A DNA stretch of 64,000 nucleotides from Helicobacter typhlonius (GTDB lineage Bacteria > Campylobacterota > Campylobacteria > Campylobacterales > Helicobacteraceae). The notes under the pieces were generated by a model. It saw only the letters and a program-made list of their open reading frames with translations. It was not told the origin of the DNA and searched no databases. Within the stretch, counting starts at the first letter, position 1. The number at the start of each line of letters is the position of its first letter. This document shows, one piece after another, positions 53,728 through 61,958 of this stretch. Both the position numbers and the translations under genes were made by a program. The DNA is taken from positions 1 to 64,000 of the forward strand of contig NZ_LN907858.1 in NCBI RefSeq assembly GCF_001460635.1. Reading direction: 5' to 3'.

Positions 53728-55435
53728 CAAACACTATTCAGAGTTTCAAAGAACAACAAAGTAAAGCCCTAGAGACCTGTAAAAATCTTTTGGCTTTCTT
53801 GGAAAAAGGAAAGGAGATAGAAGTATTCATTGATGAAAATCTAATCAATAAGCTCTTGAGGACAATAAGTGAGATAGATTCCAAAAAGCTCAAAGTGGCT
53901 CTCGTTGGTGGATTTTCAGAAGGAAAAACGTCTATTGCGGCGGCATGGCTTGAAAGACTTGATAAATCAAGCATGAAAATTAGCCATGAAGAATCGTCAG
54001 ACATGCTAGCAATATATGAACTAGGAGATGACATTGAGCTCATCGACACACCTGGCTTGTTTGGCTTTAAGGAAAAACATAGCGGCGCAAATGTTGAAAA
54101 ATACAAAGACATCACGCGTAAATATATCAGCGAAGCACATTTGCTTTTGTATGTTATGAATGCGGCAAATCCTATTAAAGAAAGTCATAAAGATGATTTA
54201 AACTGGCTATTTAGGACGTTAAATCTATTGCCAAGAACCATTTTTGTTTTAAGTAAATTCGATGAAGTCGTTGACATCGAAGAACAAGATTCTTACCAAG
54301 AAGCCTTAAAAATTAAAAAGGAAAGCATAACCAAAAGATTGAGCGACTTGATTGAACTATCCAACAAGGAATGTGAAACTCTTTCAATTGTAGCCGTTGC
54401 GGCAAATCCTCTTGATAAGGGCTTTGAACATTGGCAACAAAACATGCAAGAATTTAAAGCACTATCACATATAGAAAGCCTACAAAACGCTACACAAGAA
54501 AAAATCATAACTAATGGCGGTTTTGAACTTATTGTGCTTGAAAGCATAAAAAGCATAATTGCAGATGTAATACACAAACAATTACCACTAATTACAGATG
54601 AAAATGAAAATATAAGTCAAGCCAAAATAAGATTTATTGAAGGCACAAAGCACTTGCAGTCAGACATGAAAAGACTAGAAGAAAATATTTCAGAATCAAG
54701 AAGAAGTTTGCGCAATTTTGCGACAAATTATTTTACAGACCTGATTCTACAACTACAAGGCACAAGCCTAAAAACTTTTGGAGAATTTTTTGAACGCGAG
54801 ATAGAAGTGAGGGCATTATTCTAAATACAAGAATCCAGAATGAATTTGACAAACAAACTGAATATGTGCATCTCGAATTTCAAAAAATTGCTACACATTT
54901 TGAAGCAAAAATCGACACTTTTTCTAAGTTTATAAATACTGCAGGGAAAGAGGGATTGGGCTATATTCAAAAATCTGGAGTCATTAATGCTAATAATGTA
55001 AAAATAGTACGAGATAGCATGGTAAATTTTGGAAAAATAGTGGGCGTAGATTTGACTCAAGCCTTAAAATTTCAACCTTGGGGTGCCGTCAAGCTTGCAA
55101 AAGGGGCAAATGTTGCCGTTGCCGTAGCGGGCATAGCATTTGAGCTATGGGATAGCTACAAACAATACGAGAAAGAGCAGGAATTTCAAAAAGTAAAAGA
55201 TGGCATTAAAGAAAATCTTGAGGGACAAAGAAAAGAAATCTTAGAGCTTGTTAATGGTGAAAGTTTTATAGAAACATTTTTTAAAAACTATATGCAGTTA
55301 AAAGATAAATATACAGAGATAAACAATGAAATGAAGGCTATCGAATCCAAACAACAAACATTTGAACAATGGGCAAATGAGGCTAAAAAGATTGAAGAAC
55401 AATCTAAACAACTACTCATGGGACAAAATCAATAG
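53724..55435 (+). pseudogene. LeoA-like dynamin GTPase with a frameshift
   Basis: ATG 53724 (after GAAGGAG) opens a frame with P-loop VGGFSEGKTSI near residue 62, DTPGLFGF near 108 and SKFDEVVD near 178. It ends at 54824. The remaining part, RIQNEFDKQTEYVHLEFQK to GQNQ at 55435, continues in the next frame. One base inserted near 54804 would give EIGSEGIIL and a single protein of about 571 residues, the size of LeoA of enterotoxigenic E. coli. The C-terminal part includes the hydrophobic membrane segment. Confidence 0.7.
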
Positions 55436-55445
55436 AGGAGAGAGA

Positions 55446-55814
55446 ATGAAAGCAACAACAGAAAAGGAATTGGCAGAAGCAATTGAAAGTGGTGCAAGCA
55501 GCATCGAAATATATGGCGACTTAGCAAGGCATACTATTGGCATTAAGGCAACGGGACAAGTGGCATGGTTGGTTGCCATTGGTGCGATTGGAGTCGCGGT
55601 GGCTTCCCTCATGGTTTCGCCCGCAACCGCTGGAATCACTTCAGGATTTGCTGCAGCATCTGCCGCGGGAGCTGTGGGCATTCTTGGTGCTGCCACAACC
55701 GCAACAGCAATCAGCATTGCGGTGGCAGCAGGAGGTGTTGGTATTTTGAACAGCTTGAGAGATTATAATATGGAAAAAATCTCTGACACACATGTGAAGC
55801 TGACTAAATCATAA
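55446..55814 (+). CDS. Small glycine/alanine-rich membrane protein
   Basis: 122 residues with a charged N-terminus (MKATTEKELAEAIESGASSIEIYGD) and two hydrophobic segments (about 40-60 and 65-100) rich in Ala/Gly. GGAGAGAG precedes the ATG. It follows the LeoA-like gene by 10 bases and probably acts with the GTPases at the membrane. The N-terminal pattern recurs in proteins of defence-related loci, but I cannot name a function. Confidence 0.6.
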   Translation: MKATTEKELAEAIESGASSIEIYGDLARHTIGIKATGQVAWLVAIGAIGVAVASLMVSPATAGITSGFAAASAAGAVGILGAATTATAISIAVAAGGVGILNSLRDYNMEKISDTHVKLTKS

Positions 55815-55932
55815 AACCAAATTGTGATTCTATTTGTTGTCTTTTGCGGCTTCAGATGTGCCTATTTTGGCATAGAAGATTTTAGATTAATTTTTATCAT
55901 TATGATGTCATTGCAACACAGAAAGGAACGAG

Positions 55933-56195
55933 ATGATACAACCAGCGGCTGTAAAATATACATGCAAGTGTGGCTTTAGAGAATCTACCAACCCCAAAGT
56001 GATGCGCTCAACCCATTGCACGCGCAATACGCATGCGCCTGCCCCAGATGTGGCGAGATGATGTCGGGCGAGGCATTGCCACCCAAAAAACGTTATGGCT
56101 TCACTTTTTCGGACGGCATGCCAGACGAAGAATTGCTCAAAAAGACATTGGAAAACTACTTTCGTAAACTAGGACAGCGGAATAGAGATGAATAA
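55933..56195 (+). pseudogene. Zinc-ribbon protein with a frameshift
   Basis: AAAGGAACGAG before ATG 55933 reads MIQPAAVKYTCKCGFRES. A frame change at about 56003 (one A missing after CCCC) leads to SDALNPLHAQYACACPRCG and on to TAA at 56193-56195. Joined, it is an 87-residue protein with two cysteine pairs for one zinc. It is another single-base defect in this block. Confidence 0.6.
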
Positions 56196-56200
56196 TGAAA

Positions 56201-56806
56201 TCACCCGCAAAAATCCAAAAGAATGCACCACGAATCGATAAGAGAATCGAGACTATATTTTGCATTTGCGGGGCTTGTTGAGGGCAAAGAAAAGATGCGA
56301 ATCTCTCGCGTAAATTTGAGGGCGAGAGACTGTGTTGGGGTAAGGATTTTATAATGCAGACAAGCCTGAATCTTTAGTGGAAAGGCTAGATTCTTGCAAT
56401 ATTGCTGAAAGAGCGTTGTTGCCTTTGTGCCATTGAGAAAAATGGCGCAAATCTTGCTTATGTGTAGCAGCGCAAAAATATCATTAAAAGCGATATTCTT
56501 GAGGCTCGAATCACTCGAACCTTGAATCTCACACGCCTGCACAATATCCCAAAGAACGATAGAATGAGATTGTAAAAATGCTTTTTGTGCTGTGATGTGT
56601 TGCCGATATTGTTCTTCGCTTGGTTTTGTAGATTTTAAATATATCGCCTCATCATCAAACAATGCTCCCAAAACCTTCCAAAAGCGATTCTGTGGGTGCG
56701 CATAATAGAATCCCATTTCCCGCGAAGCAACAGAGGGAAAAGAACCGAGAATGAGAACTTTAGAATCTCTATCGATAGTGCTAGGCGCGAAAGGGTGGAG
56801 GAGCAT
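56201..56806 (-). CDS. DNA-deoxyinosine glycosylase (UDG superfamily, HDG type)
   Basis: The protein removes deaminated bases from DNA. LILGSFPSVASREMGFYYA near residue 19 and LPSTSPANAKYS near the end are the two active-site regions, and HPQNRFWKVLG lies between. I chose ATG 56806 (AGGA about nine bases upstream), giving 201 residues; a much longer open frame upstream runs into the res gene and is not expected to be used. Confidence 0.85.
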   Translation of the reverse strand: MLLHPFAPSTIDRDSKVLILGSFPSVASREMGFYYAHPQNRFWKVLGALFDDEAIYLKSTKPSEEQYRQHITAQKAFLQSHSIVLWDIVQACEIQGSSDSSLKNIAFNDIFALLHISKICAIFLNGTKATTLFQQYCKNLAFPLKIQACLHYKILTPTQSLALKFTREIRIFSLPSTSPANAKYSLDSLIDSWCILLDFCG

Positions 56807-56825
56807 TCGGGCATTCCTAATATTA

Positions 56826-59669
56826 TTATATAAACAATTCCGCAATAGTAGATTTGATATGATTTTGCATATTTGAAATAGGGTAATTTTGTTTATTATA
56901 GTAAAACAAAAATACTTCAATAGGAAGATTATCAAAATGAAGCGAATTTTTCTCAAAAATATCTTTAAAGCCACGCAGCTTATAGCGCGCATTTGCCTCA
57001 AGCCTCAATCCTTTTGGGTCTATAAAAATAATTTTATATTCCTTGCTTTGCTTATGCCTTAGCCAAAAGATAAAATCAGGATAAAACTTCCTATACGCTT
57101 GATTTTGTGAATCAAAATAAGGAATGTAAATAGAATCTACATTTTCTACAATCTTGCTAAAGCACCATTCATATTGCTTTAATGCGTTATTATTTTCTTG
57201 CAAATATTTTTGTAAATCTTGCAAAAATTCTCTCTCGCTTGGCTCTCTAATAGCATAAACAATTCTGCTATCATTGTTGTTATCAATCACTAAAGGACTA
57301 TAATAATGCTCTTGCAAACTAGAATCTAAAACATATCCATAGACTTCGGCTCTTTTTTCATTCTGTTGTGCTTGCAAGATTGTCTCTATGTATTCTTTTG
57401 GCACTCCCTTAGATTCTAAATCCTCTCTTTCCTCCATAGTTTTTGCTTCTACAATCTCTTTTATTTTTGCATTCATCTCTTCTACAATACTAAAATCAAG
57501 CGTGGAGCTAAACTTTTCAAAATGGCAAATTTCATCTTGTAAGCTTTCAAATCTATCAAATTTTTGTTGTGCAGAATGAAAGAAAGTATCCAAAGTCCTT
57601 AAGACATTTTTCGCCTCAAGCTGCTTGGTATCTCCGATAATTTTAATAGAATCTTCTTGTGTTTTATCATTCATTTTTTCCTGTATTTTCCTAAGCGTAG
57701 AATATCCTAAGTCCCTCGCTTTAAGATTTGTCTGCAATAACAAAACATCTACATCAAAGGATTCTATATAATCTTGGATGGCATTAAAGTCGCTTTGGGA
57801 GATATGGTAGATTCTCTGCATTTCTCCAGAATCTCTATATTTTGGCACAAGGAGAGGTTGAAAGGTTTTGTTTCTTTTAAAGCCATTTAGGGGGTGATTT
57901 TGAATAAATTCTTCAATCCCCTCTAAAATCCCCTTAATCGCTTCTTTTTGGCTTGCCATAATAAAGAGTGTTTCGATACCCAAACTTCCCTTACACAGAC
58001 TCTCTTTTTGGTGATAGTCTAACACATCACATTTTGCAAGCCTTTTTCTCACTCCCTTGAAAGGCTCAATTCGCACACCTCTACCAATAGTTTGCAAAAC
58101 ATATTTCTTTGCATTTTTGCTACCAATATTAACAAAGCAAATCATATTCACGCGGTTACTATCCCAACCCTCACTAAAAACTTTACTCCCCATCATAATT
58201 TGTATGGGCGAGTCGCTATGATTAATATCTTGAAAATATCCATTGGTAATATCTTCTCCACTCTCAATACCCAAGTTACTTAGATATTGCTTCTCCCATT
58301 CTCGAATACTTCCAATATTTAAAAGTAAAAAGGGCTCTTTAGCATTTTTGGACTTAAAGACAATTTCTTTGGTATTGCCCTTTATCCTACACGCCTCAAT
58401 CATAGAACTTTGCGAGGCATAAAACATTTCTTTCCTTAAAGTCTTAGAATCCATTGTTAGAATAAGCTCTAAAAATTCCTCATCTAAGCTTAGATTTTTA
58501 TCAAAATACAAGTTTTGATTTTGTGAAAGATTCTCATAGAGATTTTGTGCTAAAGGCGTAATGTCTCTATCTTCTTTTAAAATCTGTAAAATCGCCTCAA
58601 AGTAAAGCTTTATCCCCGCATCTTGCGTATTGACTTTATCCGCAACAGCAATAATTAGCGGTTGATGATAGGCAAGTTTTAAGTTCTTGCTAAACTCTTG
58701 CATTATGTTTTCTCTATGCTTTTTCATCGCACAAAAGAGTATAAAACTCTCTAAGATTTTTACGATTTGCTCCTCATTTTTTTCTTTATCCCTAAAGGAT
58801 TTTAAATCAGAATCCAACACCGCGATATTTTTGCCATAGCCTTGAAGATTAAATCGTTCTAAATTATAATTAAACGCACAAGTTTGCAAATCAAAATTAT
58901 CACTAAAGGTTGCAGAGAAATTAAAAATAAAGCCCTTGTTAGATTCGCCATTACCCTCTGCAAGCTCTCTTATATAGCCTTTGCGCACAGAATCTTTACT
59001 ATCGCCCTTATGCGCCTCATCAAGTAGCACGATCCACCCCTCATCTCTTAAAAAGTTCTTATAATTTAATCTCTTCGCCTTAGAATCCTTGCCGACATTT
59101 TCGCTCGTATCTAGTAAATCACTGCGTCCGATAAAGACGATATTCTCATCAAAGAGTGAAGTGCCATAATTCACGCTTTCATAGTCTTTTAAATCCTTAT
59201 AAGCAATCGTTTTGCTCTGATATGCGTTATATTCTTTGATATGCGCCTTAAACTGCTCTAAAATCTTATCATTTGGCACAAGCAACATTATGGGTTTGGC
59301 AGGCAAAGTTTTCAGCGCAAACAAATCGTGCAAAAGCGCGATAAACTTTATCATCACGATACTTTTGCCGCTCCCCGTTGCCATCCAAAAACTTGCTGTG
59401 TTGATTTGCTCTTTTGTTATGCCCTCTAATCCACACTCTAAATAATTTTGGTAAAGAGAATCGGGGCTTTGTGTATAGAGGCTTAAAGCAGCAATTGCGC
59501 TTTTAAGGGCTGCGATTTGATATTCTTGCAAAGAAATGCTATGAGAAAAGCTACCAAATTCAAGGGAGGCAAAAAGGGATTCAAAGTTTTGAATCTTTGG
59601 CGCAAGGATTTCTTTAAGAATCAATTTTTTCTCTAAAGTTGCTTTTTGTGCGGATTTTGTTTTACTCAT
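56826..59669 (-). CDS. Type III restriction enzyme, Res subunit
   Basis: A 947-residue helicase-nuclease. SF2 motif I ATGSGKSIVMIKF near residue 93, motif II LLDEAHKGD near 216 and motif VI QTIGRGVRIEP near 530 are intact. The C-terminal nuclease PD-(D/E)xK site is YPDFIFWL followed by IFIDPKGL near 890. It needs Mod to cut DNA. It is the last gene of a five-gene operon, overlapping the RhuM gene by eight bases. Confidence 0.92.
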   Translation of the reverse strand: MSKTKSAQKATLEKKLILKEILAPKIQNFESLFASLEFGSFSHSISLQEYQIAALKSAIAALSLYTQSPDSLYQNYLECGLEGITKEQINTASFWMATGSGKSIVMIKFIALLHDLFALKTLPAKPIMLLVPNDKILEQFKAHIKEYNAYQSKTIAYKDLKDYESVNYGTSLFDENIVFIGRSDLLDTSENVGKDSKAKRLNYKNFLRDEGWIVLLDEAHKGDSKDSVRKGYIRELAEGNGESNKGFIFNFSATFSDNFDLQTCAFNYNLERFNLQGYGKNIAVLDSDLKSFRDKEKNEEQIVKILESFILFCAMKKHRENIMQEFSKNLKLAYHQPLIIAVADKVNTQDAGIKLYFEAILQILKEDRDITPLAQNLYENLSQNQNLYFDKNLSLDEEFLELILTMDSKTLRKEMFYASQSSMIEACRIKGNTKEIVFKSKNAKEPFLLLNIGSIREWEKQYLSNLGIESGEDITNGYFQDINHSDSPIQIMMGSKVFSEGWDSNRVNMICFVNIGSKNAKKYVLQTIGRGVRIEPFKGVRKRLAKCDVLDYHQKESLCKGSLGIETLFIMASQKEAIKGILEGIEEFIQNHPLNGFKRNKTFQPLLVPKYRDSGEMQRIYHISQSDFNAIQDYIESFDVDVLLLQTNLKARDLGYSTLRKIQEKMNDKTQEDSIKIIGDTKQLEAKNVLRTLDTFFHSAQQKFDRFESLQDEICHFEKFSSTLDFSIVEEMNAKIKEIVEAKTMEEREDLESKGVPKEYIETILQAQQNEKRAEVYGYVLDSSLQEHYYSPLVIDNNNDSRIVYAIREPSEREFLQDLQKYLQENNNALKQYEWCFSKIVENVDSIYIPYFDSQNQAYRKFYPDFIFWLRHKQSKEYKIIFIDPKGLRLEANARYKLRGFKDIFEKNSLHFDNLPIEVFLFYYNKQNYPISNMQNHIKSTIAELFI

Positions 59670-60663
59670 TTGCTTTTCCTTTTCTCAAGGCTTTTGTTTG
59701 TGCATTAAATTCCTCATAGGCGATTTCTATTTCTTCTTTTGTTTTTTGTTTGTAAAGATTGTATTCTTTATGTGCCTTTTCTAGGGCTTTTTGATGAGAG
59801 ATTTTCCCCGCACCTTGCAACACTTCCCGCCCACTAAATTTTAAAAACTCATTGAGTTTTTCTAAATGCTCTTGCATACTTTTTTGCTCACGATTGAGCG
59901 CACTAAGCTCTGCAAATTCAAAATACGCTGTAACGATTCTATTTAATGCCTCTAATTCCTCTTGATTTAAATAATTTTTAGCAATCTCGCTTTCTTTTTT
60001 GGTAGGCATTTTGCCCTTAAAATTTGTAAGCCCCATATTAATTTTATCAGAATCTGCCCTTTGAAAGATAATCTCACTCGCTGTCCGTCCGTGTGCGGAA
60101 TAATGCAGTTTGTTTTGAATAGTTTTAAAAAGCTCTTGGACTTGCGAAGAATCTTTATCGTAATCTACGGCAGTGCTAAAAATCTTTAACACTTGGGCGT
60201 GCATTCTTGCTTCACTAGAGCGAATATCTCTAAGTCGCTCTAAAAGCTCATCAAAATAATCTTGTTTTTGCCCCTTTAACCGCTCATCATCAAGCACAAA
60301 GCCCTTGACAAGGTATTCTTTTAAGATTTTACTTGCCCATTGGCGAAACTGCGTGGCTCTTTTGGAATTGACGCGATAGCCCACAGAGATAATCATATCA
60401 AGGTTGTAATACAATGTCTCATAAGTTTTGCCATCATTTGCAGTATGTGCAATTTTTGCACATACTGAATTTTCCACTAATTCACCCTCTTCAAAAATAT
60501 TTTTGATATGCTTAGTAATCACACTTCTATCTTTATCAAAAAGCTCGGCAATCTGCCTTTGCGTAAGCCATAAGGTTTCATTTTCTAATCTTATGTTAAT
60601 AGCGGGATTATTTGCACTATCTTGATAGATAATGATTGGATTTGTTTGCTTATCTTGTTTCAT
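59662..60663 (-). CDS. RhuM family protein
   Basis: 333 residues. The N-terminal winged-helix part has LWLTQRQIAELFDKDRSVI and the following IKNIFEEGEL, and the core YYNLDMIISVGYRVNSKRA is diagnostic for the RhuM/virulence-protein family. A helical C-terminal half ends in a basic tail. RhuM genes are commonly found inside Type I and Type III R-M operons, but their role is not established. The C-terminal end overlaps res, so it is co-translated. Confidence 0.88.
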   Translation of the reverse strand: MKQDKQTNPIIIYQDSANNPAINIRLENETLWLTQRQIAELFDKDRSVITKHIKNIFEEGELVENSVCAKIAHTANDGKTYETLYYNLDMIISVGYRVNSKRATQFRQWASKILKEYLVKGFVLDDERLKGQKQDYFDELLERLRDIRSSEARMHAQVLKIFSTAVDYDKDSSQVQELFKTIQNKLHYSAHGRTASEIIFQRADSDKINMGLTNFKGKMPTKKESEIAKNYLNQEELEALNRIVTAYFEFAELSALNREQKSMQEHLEKLNEFLKFSGREVLQGAGKISHQKALEKAHKEYNLYKQKTKEEIEIAYEEFNAQTKALRKGKANE

Positions 60664-60672
60664 TGCGTGCCT

Positions 60673-61230
60673 TTATTTTGTATGGCATGAAAGAGATTTA
60701 ACATATTGATTCTTTGCGATATAAGAATGAATGTCAAAAATTTTTAATTCAGAATTAAATGGTATATATCTTGCTAATGGGTGTCTTGGATTTCCTTTTT
60801 TCGTCAAATCCTTTAAATAAAACCATTTTCTATGCTTACCTAATTTATTTACAATATCTAATAATATTTGCGGTAGATATTCCCTCATATAAAAACTATT
60901 CCCCCAACAAGCAAGGACATCGCTATTAGGATATTTTTTAGAAACATTTTCTATATGTCGCAGATTTTCATTATGATAACAATCTGCCAACTTATAAGGA
61001 ATATCTTTTGGATATGGTGAAATTTTAGAGCAAAGATTTATCATCATAAAACCATCATAGCCATTGTATTGAATGATTTTTTGAATTTTTGCTATTGTTT
61101 TATCGCTTCTTTGATTTGTTGCATTACTAGGATTTATGCCAATACAGATTAAAGGATTCTTACCATTATTTCCTAGCACAAACCTACATTTATCATTATA
61201 TTCATAAGTATCAAATAGTATTTTTTGCAT
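60673..61230 (-). CDS. DUF1643 domain protein
   Basis: 185 residues. ICIGINPSNATNQRSDKTIAK near residue 29 and the middle GYDGFMMINLCSKISP with CWGNSF later match DUF1643, a small family that may bind nucleic acid or nucleotides. Its function is unknown. It lies two bases after the DUF4145 gene and nine bases before the RhuM gene. Confidence 0.82.
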   Translation of the reverse strand: MQKILFDTYEYNDKCRFVLGNNGKNPLICIGINPSNATNQRSDKTIAKIQKIIQYNGYDGFMMINLCSKISPYPKDIPYKLADCYHNENLRHIENVSKKYPNSDVLACWGNSFYMREYLPQILLDIVNKLGKHRKWFYLKDLTKKGNPRHPLARYIPFNSELKIFDIHSYIAKNQYVKSLSCHTK

Positions 61231-61232
61231 GG

Positions 61233-61955
61233 TTATTTCTCCCTATTTTCTCTTTTTGAACTTTCAGGTAAAAGGCTATAAATTTCCTCAATTTCTTTTT
61301 TATCGCTTAAAATATTTTTAGCAATATAATTAACAATTTTAAATAAAGCTATGGCTATCTCATGATTATCTTTTAGGACAAGTTCATTAGGGTGAACGGC
61401 ATTGTTACCAATCACTCGTACAGAATCTAAAGCCTTTTGCAGAGTTTCATCAATTTTTTTATTATCAATCAAACTTTTAATTGCCTTATCAAGATTCTTA
61501 TCCTCCCCTAAATGTATCATTAATTTTTGCAAAGCTAAACGCAACAAAGCACAAGCCCCTCGTGGAGAATCTTGCACAATATTTGAAGCCTCTTCATAAT
61601 CTACTTTTATCTCATCGGGCAAGTCTTTGTTTGGTGGAGGCGTTAAATGAGCTTTGGGATATACCATTTTTTCATTTATCCAAATACTGATTTCATTGCA
61701 ACTTTGGCAGATTGCAAATGAATTTCCATATGTTGCATAAATATTCATAATTTCTTGTATATTTTCTATATATCCTGCATAATATTCAGAATATTTTTCA
61801 AAATATTCTTTTAAATTATTTAGGGCAGTTTTCGTAATATCTGTTTTCTCTTTAAGCACACTAGGAATAACAAAAACCATTTGTGCTAACACTCCACAAT
61901 GCGGACAAGTAAATGATGATTCGTTAAATTTTGGTTCTTTAAATATAGTATTCAT
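61233..61955 (-). CDS. DUF4145 domain protein
   Basis: 240 residues. An N-terminal zinc finger (CPHCG near 18 and CQSCNE near 82) precedes a helical DUF4145 domain with GACALLRLALQKLMIHLGE and VRVIGNNAVHPNE, the latter motif being shared with HEPN-like proteins. It lies three bases after mod. Such proteins accompany R-M systems; whether it is an RNase is not known. Confidence 0.82.
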   Translation of the reverse strand: MNTIFKEPKFNESSFTCPHCGVLAQMVFVIPSVLKEKTDITKTALNNLKEYFEKYSEYYAGYIENIQEIMNIYATYGNSFAICQSCNEISIWINEKMVYPKAHLTPPPNKDLPDEIKVDYEEASNIVQDSPRGACALLRLALQKLMIHLGEDKNLDKAIKSLIDNKKIDETLQKALDSVRVIGNNAVHPNELVLKDNHEIAIALFKIVNYIAKNILSDKKEIEEIYSLLPESSKRENREK

Positions 61956-61958
61956 TCC

